Notes under the pieces: generated by a model
What the model saw: the letters and a program-made list of their open reading frames with translations, nothing else
Told to the model about the DNA's origin: nothing
The model's database searches: none
Source: Dyadobacter chenhuakuii
GTDB lineage: Bacteria; Bacteroidota; Bacteroidia; Cytophagales; Spirosomataceae
NCBI RefSeq assembly: GCF_023821985.2
Contig: NZ_CP098805.1
Coordinates: forward strand, 1,550,001-1,614,000
Direction: 5' to 3'
DNA: 64,000 nt
Made by a program: the position numbers and the translations under genes
Part shown: piece by piece, positions 8,870-17,583 of the stretch
Layout of the letters: every line of letters starts with the position of its first letter
How positions within the stretch are numbered: position 1 is the first letter of the stretch

Positions 8870-9904
8870 ATGGTTATCAGTATCAAACTAAATAAAATAC
8901 TAATCTTATTAGTGCTAATTCTTTCCGCTTGTTCTGGTCAGGATAAGAAAGATGCCGCTGACTTCTTTCTGAAAGGAAACAAAGCCCTTAGTCAAAAGAA
9001 CTATGCCGAAGCATTACGCCTATATGACGAAGCAATTGCCAAAAATGCAGATTTTTCGGACGCATACCTCAATAAAGGGATAACTTTATTGAAAATGGGC
9101 AGGCCGGAAGATGCCAATGAGATTTTGACAGAAGCGATTAAAATCGACCCTACACTCACACAGGCAAATCTCGTCAGGGCAGAATCAGGGCTTGATTTGG
9201 GGCGTTTGCGCGAAGCAAAGCAGGACTTGCAGCAAATTGAAAAAGATTATAAGGATTCATCGCGGTTTTTCCTCGTGCGTGGAAATCTGCTGGGTGCGGA
9301 AGGCAATGCATCCCTTGCAGTTGCCGACTACGATCGCTCGATCCAATTACAGAAGCTGAATGTTGAAGCGTATGTCAACCGGGGAGCTATATACTACGGC
9401 CTTAAAAACTGGAAAGCAGCCAAGGAAGATTTTGAAAATGCCCTGGCTTTGAATCCGGTTCAACCCGAAGCGCTCAACAATCTGGGATTAATTGCGACAA
9501 AAGAAAGGAACTGGAAAATGGCCCTCTCCTATTTTGATAAGGTTCTGGCAGCAACGCCAAACGATCCTTATTCGCTCAACAACAAAGGCTATGTTCTGTT
9601 GCAGACAGGTTCGCCTGAGCAAGCGAAAGAACTCATCGAAAAATCGCTCGAAAGGCTCCCCAAAAATGGATACGCTTTTCGTAATCTCGGCATCTATTAT
9701 CAGCAGTCAGGCGCGCACGAAAAGGCGATTGAAGCATTCACAAAAGCCATCGATATTGCGGAGCCGGTCGATATGCTTTACGGACTTGCGGGCCAGGCTT
9801 ACTTCCAGCAAAAGAACCTTACGGAAGCTTGCAGGATCTGGAAGCAAGGCGTCGTGTTGAAGGACTCTATTTCAATGGCTGAATCTGCGAATAACTGTCG
9901 TTAA
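8870..9904 (+). CDS. TPR-repeat lipoprotein
   Basis: A 344-residue protein from ATG 8870. In-frame upstream starts are rejected because they would run through the divergent small gene and bury the signal peptide. A hydrophobic N terminus ends in lipobox LSAC with Cys21, so it should be a lipoprotein. At least seven TPR units follow (about residues 30-330; YAEALRLYDEAIAKNADFSDAY, and WKAAKEDFENALALNPVQP). It resembles the generic TPR lipoproteins of Bacteroidota. The partner is unknown. It converges on menD with a 27-bp gap. Confidence 0.8.
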   Translation: MVISIKLNKILILLVLILSACSGQDKKDAADFFLKGNKALSQKNYAEALRLYDEAIAKNADFSDAYLNKGITLLKMGRPEDANEILTEAIKIDPTLTQANLVRAESGLDLGRLREAKQDLQQIEKDYKDSSRFFLVRGNLLGAEGNASLAVADYDRSIQLQKLNVEAYVNRGAIYYGLKNWKAAKEDFENALALNPVQPEALNNLGLIATKERNWKMALSYFDKVLAATPNDPYSLNNKGYVLLQTGSPEQAKELIEKSLERLPKNGYAFRNLGIYYQQSGAHEKAIEAFTKAIDIAEPVDMLYGLAGQAYFQQKNLTEACRIWKQGVVLKDSISMAESANNCR

Positions 9905-9931
9905 TCTTACTTGTAAAATACTTCTCACCTA

Positions 9932-11644
9932 TTATTCCTTACCCAACTTCTTCAATGCCTTCCAAACCCTTTCATTCTCGTAAGGATCAGTAAAAATTTC
10001 CAACAAGCTGATGCCTTTGTCCGCTAAGAACGCATTGATAGCAGTCTCTAACGTTTCAGTTTCATTACAACTAAAATAGGCAATGCCAGAATCTTCGCAA
10101 GTGCGCCGAGCCGAAAATGCATGTCTGGTTTCGAAGTAAGTTTCAATCTCGGGCAAGCCGGAAGGCCCGTCGATCATCCGGAATATATTTCCACCGGCAT
10201 TATTGATCACCACGATTTTAAGATTTTGCGGAAGCGAGTTGATGAGGAAACCGTTGCGATCGTACATGAACGCAACGTCTCCCACAATTAATAATGTGTC
10301 CTGCCCGTTGACCAGCGCGGCACCGATAGCAGTGCTCACACAACCATCAATTCCGCTCGTTCCCCGATTGCAAAACACGCCATTGATACTACTGCCGAGG
10401 TCGAGCAAATTGACGTAACGGATAGACATGCTGTTCGCAACATGTAACTGAAACTTATTATTGATATATCTAAAAAGTTTATCTAACGATGTTAGATCAG
10501 ATATCACAGATAGATTTTTCAAATATTTATCTCTTGTACTAGCTGCTAATGCATCCTTAGATGCAAAACGCCTAAGGTAGGCTGAGTCCGTTTCAGGGTC
10601 CGAATTATGCACAAACAGCTGGTAATCAAGCTTTTCGAACAGATTTTTAAAAAAATATTGAGGAGAAACGGGAATCGTTCTTGTCAAAGATTGCGTTGGA
10701 TCGGCCAGAAATGCGTCTTCGCCGATGTGCCAATGCAGCTTAGGCGGGTTTTTCCTGATAAATTGTTTGAAATCCTTTGAAATGAATGACAAACCGAACG
10801 TAATAAGCAGGTCCGGCGCCAGTTGTTCGATATCACTTCCTCCCAGAAATAGATCGTGGTTGCGGATAATCTTCGCTCCTGAAATGTTTGCGATATGATC
10901 GGCCAGGACCGGGATGTCCCACTCTTCCGTGATCTTATTCAGCACATCGATTAATTCCTGATCGGGCATTTGCTGACCGGCAGCAATCAGTATTTTCGGG
11001 CAGTCTTCAAACTCATCCAGCAATGCATTCCATTCCTCCTGGGCAAGGATTTTCTCCGCCGATTGGCGCTGGATAATCCTCAAATCCGGAGACGGAATCA
11101 TTTCATCACCCGGCGCAGGATAGAATGGCTCTCTGATCGGAACATTGATGTGCACCGGACCGGCCGGAACCGTTGCTGCCAGCGTTACTGCTTCGTTCGA
11201 CATCCTGTTAATGGCCCATTGCACATCTGCGTGCGCATAATCAGCCGAGAATTCGAAGGAACGCTTGATGTGCTTGCCAAATATTTCGCTTTGATAGATC
11301 GTCTGCCCATCGTATTGATGCAACCATTCCTTAGGCCGGTCGGCGGAAACAACAACCAGCGGAATTTGCTGGAAAAACGCCTCAGAGACAGCCGGCGCAA
11401 AGTTGTACACTGCACTGCCGGATGTGCATATTAACACCACTGGGACGCCTGTTTGCTGCGCTATTCCCAGCCCTATGAAGCCCGCCGAGCGCTCATCCAT
11501 GCACACGTGTAATGTGAAGCGCCCAAAGCGCGTAAATGCGAGCGTAAGCGCAGCGCTGCGTGAGCCGGGAGAGACCATGACGTGCCGGACTCCCTGTGCA
11601 TAGCAAATGGCGGCGAGATCCACCAAAGGTTGTAAAATGGCCAT
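9932..11644 (-). CDS. menD: SEPHCHC synthase of menaquinone synthesis
   Basis: 2-succinyl-5-enolpyruvyl-6-hydroxy-3-cyclohexene-1-carboxylate synthase, 570 residues, normal length. It joins isochorismate and 2-oxoglutarate using thiamine diphosphate and Mg2+. The N-terminal ThDP domain shows SPGSRSAAL (residues 25-33) and the conserved glutamate in DERSAGFIGLG (Glu51). The C-terminal cofactor site shows GDVAFMYDRNGF followed by INNAGGNIFRMI. Menaquinone is the usual respiratory quinone in this phylum. The gene lies just past the sigma-factor terminator. No other men genes are in the window. Confidence 0.95.
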   Translation of the reverse strand: MAILQPLVDLAAICYAQGVRHVMVSPGSRSAALTLAFTRFGRFTLHVCMDERSAGFIGLGIAQQTGVPVVLICTSGSAVYNFAPAVSEAFFQQIPLVVVSADRPKEWLHQYDGQTIYQSEIFGKHIKRSFEFSADYAHADVQWAINRMSNEAVTLAATVPAGPVHINVPIREPFYPAPGDEMIPSPDLRIIQRQSAEKILAQEEWNALLDEFEDCPKILIAAGQQMPDQELIDVLNKITEEWDIPVLADHIANISGAKIIRNHDLFLGGSDIEQLAPDLLITFGLSFISKDFKQFIRKNPPKLHWHIGEDAFLADPTQSLTRTIPVSPQYFFKNLFEKLDYQLFVHNSDPETDSAYLRRFASKDALAASTRDKYLKNLSVISDLTSLDKLFRYINNKFQLHVANSMSIRYVNLLDLGSSINGVFCNRGTSGIDGCVSTAIGAALVNGQDTLLIVGDVAFMYDRNGFLINSLPQNLKIVVINNAGGNIFRMIDGPSGLPEIETYFETRHAFSARRTCEDSGIAYFSCNETETLETAINAFLADKGISLLEIFTDPYENERVWKALKKLGKE

Positions 11645-11651
11645 ATCTGTA

Positions 11652-11681
11652 AATAAAAATAGCCTCGTTAAGAGGCTATTT
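11652..11681 (-). terminator. Terminator between the primary sigma gene and menD
   Basis: A 10-bp perfect stem (arms 11657-11666 and 11672-11681, core ATAGCCTC/GAGGCTAT) with a 5-nt loop is followed on the minus strand by TTTTTATTT. It ends only about 8 bp before the menD start codon, so it could end the sigma transcript or attenuate read-through into menD. Confidence 0.75.
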
Positions 11682-11731
11682 AATTAATACTGTATCAAAT
11701 CACTGGTTAATTGCAACATGATCTGCTGAGA

Positions 11732-12595
11732 TTAACCCAGGTATGTTTTCAATGCTTTGCTTCTCGATACGTGGCGCAATCTTCTGATCGCCTTTTCTTT
11801 GATCTGACGAACGCGTTCACGGGTAAGGTTGAACTTCTCACCGATCTCTTCCAGCGTCATGGCGTGCTCGCCATTCAAACCGAAATACAATGCAATAACG
11901 TCCGCCTCACGCTGTGTCAATGTGCAAAGTGCACGCTGAACTTCCTTACGCAATGATTCATTCACCAAACCGGAATCAGGCTTGTCTTCCAGATCATTCT
12001 CCAACACATCCAGAAGGCTGTTTTCTTCACCTTGAACGAACGGAGCATCCATCGATACGTGACGACCAGAGATCTTCATCGTATCAACAACCTCGGAAGA
12101 AGAAATTTCAAGCACTTCTGCCAATTCCTCAGGAGAAGGCTCACGCTCGAAACGCTGCTCTAGTTCTGAAAAAGTCTTTGATATTTTATTTAAAGAACCT
12201 ACACGGTTAAGGGGTAAACGTACAATCCTGGACTGCTCAGCAAGCGCTTGCAGAATAGATTGGCGAATCCACCAAACTGCATAAGAAATGAATTTAAAAC
12301 CTCTTGTTTCGTCAAAACGCTGAGCAGCTTTAATCAAACCTAAGTTACCTTCATTAATCAAGTCGCCCAATGACAAGCCCTGATTTTGATATTGCTTGGC
12401 AACAGACACTACAAAGCGAAGATTCGCCTTGGTAAGTCTTTCCAATGCAAGCTGATCACCATCCCTAATTTTCTGAGCTAACGTCACTTCCTCGTCCGGC
12501 GTCAACAAATCCACCTTCCCGATTTCTTGCAAATACTTGTCTAACGACTGACTCTCACGGTTGGTAATTTGCTTACTGATCTTTAGCTGTCTCAT
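11732..12595 (-). CDS. rpoD: Primary RNA polymerase sigma factor (sigma-70 family)
   Basis: A 287-residue sigma factor that directs RNA polymerase to housekeeping promoters. Region 1.2 ([20 protein letters not shown]), region 2 ([40 protein letters not shown]), region 3, and region 4.2 with its helix-turn-helix ([20 protein letters not shown]) are all present. Region 1.1 and the large insertion of the E. coli protein are absent, as is usual for the main sigma factor of Bacteroidota. It lies downstream of pnp with a 64-bp gap. It should recognise the TTG/TAnnTTTG sites noted elsewhere in the window. Confidence 0.93.
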   Translation of the reverse strand: MRQLKISKQITNRESQSLDKYLQEIGKVDLLTPDEEVTLAQKIRDGDQLALERLTKANLRFVVSVAKQYQNQGLSLGDLINEGNLGLIKAAQRFDETRGFKFISYAVWWIRQSILQALAEQSRIVRLPLNRVGSLNKISKTFSELEQRFEREPSPEELAEVLEISSSEVVDTMKISGRHVSMDAPFVQGEENSLLDVLENDLEDKPDSGLVNESLRKEVQRALCTLTQREADVIALYFGLNGEHAMTLEEIGEKFNLTRERVRQIKEKAIRRLRHVSRSKALKTYLG

Positions 12596-12659
12596 CTATC
12601 TTTTATTATTTTTATATATAACGACATTAAATATTGCCCCTGTTTCCAAAAACACTATT

Positions 12660-14798
12660 TTAATCATTTTTGTTCTCTGGCTTCGGCAGCAATACTTTCC
12701 GTGACAGACGATACTTACCAGTTTTCTTATCGATTTCTACCAATTTAACCTGAACTTCCTCTCCTACCTCAAGAACACCGTCCATTTTTTCAAGACGTTC
12801 CCATTTGATTTCGGATATGTGAAGCAAGCCGTCTTTTCCTGGCAAGAATTCAACAAACGCACCAAACGGCATGATTGATTTCACTTTACCAGAATAAATC
12901 TCTCCGATTTCCGGCACCAGGATAATTCCTTTGATACGGGCAACCGCCTTATCCATCGAAGTCTTATCGGCAGAGAATATACTTACAAATCCTGCTCCAT
13001 CTTTTTCCTCGATAGAAACCGTAGCGCCGGATTCTTTCTGGATATCCTGAACAACCTTACCGCCAGGCCCGATTACGGCACCAATCATTTCACGGTCGAT
13101 CTTGATCACGACAGCACGTGGTGTATGTGGTTTCAGATCGGCACGGCTTTCCGTCATCGTCTTGTTCATTTCACCCAGAATGTGCAATCTGCCTGCTTTT
13201 GCCTGCATCAGCGCCTCTGTTAAAACTTCATACGAAAGTCCGTTTACTTTCATATCCATCTGGCAAGCCGTAATTCCTTTTTCAGTTCCGGTTACCTTGA
13301 AGTCCATATCGCCCAGGTGATCTTCGTCACCTAAAATGTCCGAAAGAACCGCATATTTGCCTGTTTTCTCGTCTGAAATAAGACCCATAGCAATTCCGGA
13401 AACCGGTGCTTTAATCTTCAAACCTGAATCCATCAACGCAAGAGAACCAGCGCAAACCGTCGCCATCGAAGACGAACCATTTGATTCAAGAATATCGGAT
13501 ACGATACGGATTGTGTATGGATTGTCCTCAGCAACGGGCAATACTTTTTTCAATGCACGCAAAGCCAGGTTACCATGACCTACCTCACGACGGCCAGGAC
13601 CACGGTTTGGTTTCACTTCACCGGTTGAAAATCCAGGGAAGTTGTAATGCAGCATGAACTTGCTGTAACCGTATTTCATCGGCGTATCAACAATCTGCTC
13701 ATCATTTTTCGTACCCAATGTTACCGTTGTCAATGACTGCGTTTCTCCTCTTGTAAACAAGGCAGAACCGTGAGCATTTGGCAAGAAGTCGATTTCAGAA
13801 GCGATAGGACGAACTTCATCCAATTTACGGCCGTCAAGACGGATCCTTTCATCCAAAACCAGGCGGCGTGATGCTTCCCACACCAGGTCATTGAAATAAC
13901 GTTTTGCCAGGGATTTGTCAAAACCTTCTTCATCCTCAGGAACCGAAGCAATGAACTCTTCCCAAACTGCTTTGAAACCTTCTTTTCTAACAGTTTTGTT
14001 TGTAGAGCCCAGCTGGGTTACCTTATATATTTTATCGTATGCAAATGTTCTCAAACGAGCTTCAAGCGCTTCGTCTGCTGCATCGCCTACATATTCTCTC
14101 TTTTCTGTTTTGCCAACTGCCGCTTCGAACTCTTTCAAAGCAAGACATTGCTGCTTGATAACCTCGTGAGCTACTTTCAATGCTTCCACAACCTCTTCCT
14201 CCGACACTTCGCTCATTTCACCTTCCACCATCGCGATGTCATTGTAGGTTGCGCCTACCATCAGCTCCAATGTTGCACGTTCCAGTTCCACTGAACCCGG
14301 GTTAACAACATACTGGCCATCAATTTTCGCAACGCGAACTTCTGAAACCGGTCCGCCGAAAGGAATATCGGAGGCGGCAAGTGCAGCAGAAGCTGCCAAA
14401 GCTGCCAATGCATCAGGCAATGCAGTTGCATCAGCCGACATCAGCATAAGGTTAACCTGAACTTCTGCGTGGTAATCATCCGGGAACAACGGACGCAAAA
14501 CGCGGTCCACCAGGCGGCTTGTCAAAACCTCGGGATCAGACAACTTGCCTTCACGACGCTGGAAGCTTCCGGGAATACGTCCCGCAGATGCGAATTTTTC
14601 TTGATAGTCAACTGATAATGGCAAGAAGTCAAGACCTTCTTTAATATCTTTATTAGCTACAACTGTCGCCAGCAACATGGTGTTGCCCAAACGAACTACA
14701 ACCGAACCGTCGGCCTGCTTTGCTAATTTCCCTGTTTCAATGGTGATTTCCCTTCCGTCTGGCAAGGGTATAGTCTTGGTAACTATATTAAAGAGCAT
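12660..14798 (-). CDS. pnp: Polyribonucleotide nucleotidyltransferase
   Basis: PNPase, 712 residues from ATG 14798. The upstream ATG at 14831 adds 11 residues ([11 protein letters not shown]) that are not typical of the family; the start at [16 protein letters not shown] fits better. It degrades RNA 3' to 5' with phosphate. Two RNase PH-like domains, a KH domain ([17 protein letters not shown]) and a C-terminal S1 domain ([20 protein letters not shown]) are in the usual order. It follows rpsO, the conserved bacterial rpsO-pnp arrangement, with a terminator between them. Confidence 0.95.
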   Translation of the reverse strand: MLFNIVTKTIPLPDGREITIETGKLAKQADGSVVVRLGNTMLLATVVANKDIKEGLDFLPLSVDYQEKFASAGRIPGSFQRREGKLSDPEVLTSRLVDRVLRPLFPDDYHAEVQVNLMLMSADATALPDALAALAASAALAASDIPFGGPVSEVRVAKIDGQYVVNPGSVELERATLELMVGATYNDIAMVEGEMSEVSEEEVVEALKVAHEVIKQQCLALKEFEAAVGKTEKREYVGDAADEALEARLRTFAYDKIYKVTQLGSTNKTVRKEGFKAVWEEFIASVPEDEEGFDKSLAKRYFNDLVWEASRRLVLDERIRLDGRKLDEVRPIASEIDFLPNAHGSALFTRGETQSLTTVTLGTKNDEQIVDTPMKYGYSKFMLHYNFPGFSTGEVKPNRGPGRREVGHGNLALRALKKVLPVAEDNPYTIRIVSDILESNGSSSMATVCAGSLALMDSGLKIKAPVSGIAMGLISDEKTGKYAVLSDILGDEDHLGDMDFKVTGTEKGITACQMDMKVNGLSYEVLTEALMQAKAGRLHILGEMNKTMTESRADLKPHTPRAVVIKIDREMIGAVIGPGGKVVQDIQKESGATVSIEEKDGAGFVSIFSADKTSMDKAVARIKGIILVPEIGEIYSGKVKSIMPFGAFVEFLPGKDGLLHISEIKWERLEKMDGVLEVGEEVQVKLVEIDKKTGKYRLSRKVLLPKPENKND

Positions 14799-14859
14799 AA
14801 AATATTGTTTTTTGTAGCTGCGAAACGCCATCCTGACGTTCCAAATTTGTTAATTCCGC

Positions 14860-14900
14860 AAAAAATCAGGGAACTTTCATGTAGATGAAGTTCCCTGATT
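14860..14900 (-). terminator. rpsO terminator / rpsO-pnp intergenic hairpin
   Basis: A 13-bp perfect stem (arms 14864-14876 and 14888-14900, AATCAGGGAACTT/AAGTTCCCTGATT) with an 11-nt loop is followed on the minus strand by TTTT. It lies 5 bp after the rpsO stop, before pnp. It should end most rpsO transcripts, with some read-through into pnp. Confidence 0.85.
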
Positions 14901-14905
14901 CTAAA

Positions 14906-15181
14906 TTACTTACGTATGTTCAGTTCGGCAATAATCGCACGGTAGCGGTTAATGTCCTTTTTGTACAGATAATCCAACAATCTACGGCGCTTACCTACCA
15001 TTTTAAGTAGACCAAGTCTTGTATCGTTATCTTTTTTGTGCGTTTTTAAGTGCTCGTTCAAATAATTGATACGATACGTAAATAAAGCAATTTGTGATTC
15101 AGCAGATCCAGTGTCTCCGCCTTCTTTCTTGAAACCTTTTGATTCGAAGATCTCGGTCTTCTTTTCCGCGGTTAAATACAT
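14906..15181 (-). CDS. rpsO: 30S ribosomal protein S15
   Basis: A 91-residue protein of normal length for S15, which binds 16S rRNA early in assembly of the small-subunit platform. Conserved blocks are [17 protein letters not shown] (residues 22-38), [19 protein letters not shown] and [21 protein letters not shown] 102-bp upstream region holds a candidate promoter and a leader hairpin (separate entry). A strong terminator follows. Confidence 0.97.
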   Translation of the reverse strand: MYLTAEKKTEIFESKGFKKEGGDTGSAESQIALFTYRINYLNEHLKTHKKDNDTRLGLLKMVGKRRRLLDYLYKKDINRYRAIIAELNIRK

Positions 15182-15251
15182 AATTGTAACAACAGATTAA
15201 TTATTTTTGGACTTTTCACAGCACCCTGCTGTAAATAAGGACGCAAAATTA
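15182..15251 (-). promoter_or_regulatory. rpsO promoter candidate and leader hairpin
   Basis: On the minus strand TAATTTTG (15251-15244) fits the Bacteroidota -7 consensus TAnnTTTG; no clear -33 TTG is seen at the expected distance. The predicted transcript would start near 15237 and have a leader of about 55 nt. That leader opens with a hairpin of 6 bp with 3-nt loop (ACAGCA at 15218-15223, TGCTGT at 15227-15232). The position suits S15 autoregulation, but the structure is small and this is an inference. Confidence 0.4.
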
Positions 15252-15284
15252 CGATTTTCGGCCTGAAATAAAAATATAATTTTA

Positions 15285-16784
15285 CTATGATTGAATAAGC
15301 GCCCTTTTGCCAAATCTACTTGCCCATCTTTCTTTTATTCTTTTGACAAACATCAAATAGACATCTTTTTCAAACAACCGCGAGTCACTCCGGGCCCGGT
15401 CGATGAAGTATAATCCGGTCAAAAGCAGCACCGTATTAGCCATCCACGCGCCTACGGGCACAGCGAGCATTCCTTCCCTTACCCATTTGTCGCCCTGGTT
15501 AGTGAGGACATAAAGCAGGATAAAGAAAATAATGGATACCAGGACAGGCACCCCAAACCCGCCTTTTTTAATGATGGCACCCAGCGGCGCGCCAATCAGG
15601 AACATGATCAGGCAGGATAATGCATTGGTATATTTATGGTGTTTTTCCAATTCATACTTGGTTGCATCTTTCAGCTTCGTTTGCAAGTAATCCTTCTGAG
15701 ATTTGGTGTAGCTCAGCATACTGTTCGCAGCGCTTTTTGTATTCATTAAAATCTCCTTTTTCAAGCTGTCCGACACAGGTTTATTCAGCAAAGAATCAAT
15801 CCAGGGGCCTTTTTTCAGCGTTTTATCGGTTCCTTCGCGGTAATTGTAGGAATAATATTGCTGGCTGCCGGCCACGAGGTTTTTCCGCGTCTCATTATAG
15901 GAGTTACGGAGCGAATCTGCCGTTGAAGTCAGGTCGCTGATGTTCTTCATAAACTCGTGGTATTTGAACTGTCCTTCATCCGTGCGCTTCATACCAAACG
16001 ACGAAAGGCTTTCCGTCAAACGGAAGTGCTTGAACGAATTGCGACTGAAATTGGAGTAATTCGGCATGCTGCCGCCACCTATCGGTGAAGATATATACGC
16101 AGGCCGCGCAGTGCCGGAACTCACCTCATCCGTGTAACGCGTTCCGTTATAAAGCTCGATCACCAGGTAACGGTTATCATTGATGGAATACATCCGGCCC
16201 GAGTCCGCCAGTATGATTTCGGTGTTTCCCACTTCATACGAACGGTTGCTATGCTTATAGATCACCATTCCCTTCAACTTACCATTCTCTTCCTTCTTAT
16301 CCACTTTAATGCTAAACCCAGGGAGATCATTGTAAAAAATCCCTTCCTTTATCTTCAAAGTGGCTTTCGTGGTCTTAATATCATATAAAAGGCTGTAACC
16401 CTTCAAATTGGCCCACGGAGAAATTCGATCATTGAAATAAAATGAGAATGCACTGACGGAAACTGCGACAATGAAAAGCGGCGCCATAGCACGCACAACC
16501 GATATGCCTGCACTTTTTATGGCCGTCAGCTCGAAGAATTCACCCAGGTTACCGAATGCCATCAGCGATGATAGCAGCATGGCCAGCGGAAGCGCGGTAG
16601 GAACCGTTATCAAGCTGAAAAAGAAGAATAATTGCGCGTAATCCGTTATCCCAAGATCTTTGGAAACGAAATCATCTATGTAGAAAATCATGATCCGCAT
16701 CAGAAAGACGAAAACCACGACGGACATTGTTATTACAAAAGGCCCCCAAAAGGACATTAATATAAGCTTATCAAGCTTTTTCAT
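15285..16784 (-). CDS. LptF/LptG family lipopolysaccharide export permease
   Basis: A 499-residue inner-membrane protein of the YjgP/YjgQ (LptF/LptG) family, which with LptB extracts LPS from the inner membrane. Three N-terminal membrane spans (residues about 12-125, with FFELTAIKSAGISVVRAMAPL, the conserved coupling helix region), a large periplasmic jellyroll-type domain, and three C-terminal spans (about 385-480; FLIGAPLGAIIKKGGFGVPV) are in the family order. The start is ATG 16784, sharing one base with the previous stop (TGATG), which suggests translational coupling. LptF or LptG cannot be told apart here. Confidence 0.88.
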   Translation of the reverse strand: MKKLDKLILMSFWGPFVITMSVVVFVFLMRIMIFYIDDFVSKDLGITDYAQLFFFFSLITVPTALPLAMLLSSLMAFGNLGEFFELTAIKSAGISVVRAMAPLFIVAVSVSAFSFYFNDRISPWANLKGYSLLYDIKTTKATLKIKEGIFYNDLPGFSIKVDKKEENGKLKGMVIYKHSNRSYEVGNTEIILADSGRMYSINDNRYLVIELYNGTRYTDEVSSGTARPAYISSPIGGGSMPNYSNFSRNSFKHFRLTESLSSFGMKRTDEGQFKYHEFMKNISDLTSTADSLRNSYNETRKNLVAGSQQYYSYNYREGTDKTLKKGPWIDSLLNKPVSDSLKKEILMNTKSAANSMLSYTKSQKDYLQTKLKDATKYELEKHHKYTNALSCLIMFLIGAPLGAIIKKGGFGVPVLVSIIFFILLYVLTNQGDKWVREGMLAVPVGAWMANTVLLLTGLYFIDRARSDSRLFEKDVYLMFVKRIKERWASRFGKRALIQS

Positions 16785-17176
16785 CAACTACCAACGATAT
16801 CTTTCAAATTATCAATAAAGCCATCCCAAAGCGAAGCCATCTCGCGCTCATCGCGGTTGGACGAATAGTCGGTCACGCGCAGGAATGTTGTCTGGGTTAA
16901 CTCGCTAACTTCAAGTTTTAGTTCCACGTGATTGTTGTCCAGATTATCATCGCTTGTATTTTCAAAATCAAATCTTACTGCTTTATTGATACGCAAACCG
17001 GTCTGTCTGGCAATGTGGCTGTCGCCGTCCCACTGGAAATCAAACCGGTGATCGGGCAATACAGTGACTTTTTCAGCAAACCATTGTTCCAGTCCCGAGG
17101 GCGTCGATATATATGGAAAGAGTACTTTTGGAGAGGATCGCAATTCAAATTCAGTAACAAATTTATATTTTTCCAT
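16784..17176 (-). CDS. START-like (SRPBCC fold) domain protein
   Basis: A 130-residue single-domain protein matching the START-like proteins found next to lptF/G in Bacteroidota (YKFVTEFELRSSPKVLFPYIST, GLEQWFAEKV, LWDGFIDNLKDIVG). The fold forms a hydrophobic pocket for lipids or small ligands; the ligand is unknown. The stop overlaps the permease start by one base (TGATG), so the two proteins are probably made together, and a role in lipid transport is an inference from that. A well-placed promoter lies about 96 bp upstream. Confidence 0.75.
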   Translation of the reverse strand: MEKYKFVTEFELRSSPKVLFPYISTPSGLEQWFAEKVTVLPDHRFDFQWDGDSHIARQTGLRINKAVRFDFENTSDDNLDNNHVELKLEVSELTQTTFLRVTDYSSNRDEREMASLWDGFIDNLKDIVGS

Positions 17177-17271
17177 ATGAACTAAAATTAAAAAGGGTTA
17201 ACCACAACAGTACCGCCTTATATGCTGATTTTAAAAGCTGTAATATAGCATAATTCAACAATAAATGTCAT

Positions 17272-17300
17272 CAAAGTTAATTTTTGCTCTTTTATGCAAA
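17272..17300 (-). promoter_or_regulatory. Housekeeping promoter for the START-lptF/G operon
   Basis: On the minus strand TTTG (17300-17297), a 17-nt spacer and TAACTTTG (17279-17272) match the Bacteroidota consensus TTG-N17-23-TAnnTTTG. The leader would be roughly 90 nt. It is back-to-back with the tRNA promoter. Confidence 0.55.
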
Positions 17301-17332
17301 CGAAAATTTAGGGCGAAAATTGAAGAAACGCA

Positions 17333-17363
17333 TTGGACTTTAATTTTTTTTAACATACTTTTG
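17333..17363 (+). promoter_or_regulatory. Housekeeping promoter for the CAT-anticodon tRNA
   Basis: TTG (17333-17335), a 20-nt spacer and TACTTTTG (17356-17363) fit TTG-N17-23-TAnnTTTG exactly. Transcription would start about 7-8 nt before the tRNA 5' end, a normal spacing for a tRNA gene. Confidence 0.7.
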
Positions 17364-17377
17364 CACCACAATAACAC

Positions 17378-17454
17378 GGCGGGGTAGCTCAGATGGTTAG
17401 AGCGTAGGATTCATAACCCTAAGGTCGGCAGTTCGATTCTGCTCCCCGCTACCA
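17378..17454 (+). tRNA. tRNA-Met (anticodon CAT), elongator type
   Basis: A 77-nt cloverleaf with encoded CCA. The acceptor stem is GGCGGGG/CCCCGCT with a G1-U72 wobble, the D arm TAGCTCAGATGGTTAGAGC, the anticodon loop TTCATAA with CAT at 17412-17414, and the T arm GGCAG-TTCGATT-CTGCT. It lacks the initiator hallmarks (mismatched 1-72 pair of the C-A type, three G-C pairs in the anticodon stem), so it is elongator Met, or less likely tRNA-Ile2 with a modified C34. The anticodon stem shows an A31-C39 mismatch. Confidence 0.92.
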
Positions 17455-17461
17455 AAGATCA

Positions 17462-17486
17462 GACATCCCGAACGGATGTCTTTTTT
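17462..17486 (+). terminator. tRNA terminator
   Basis: A 7-bp stem (GACATCC 17462-17468, GGATGTC 17474-17480), 5-nt loop and six T (17481-17486), starting 8 nt after the CCA end of the tRNA. Confidence 0.85.
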
Positions 17487-17583
17487 ATTGCCCTGTCTGC
17501 ATTCTTCTGCGTTCTGCGAGAATTAAATTACCGGATTTTCGGTTTCCCATAATAGTCTAACGCTGGTTCGCCTCTCATTCACC

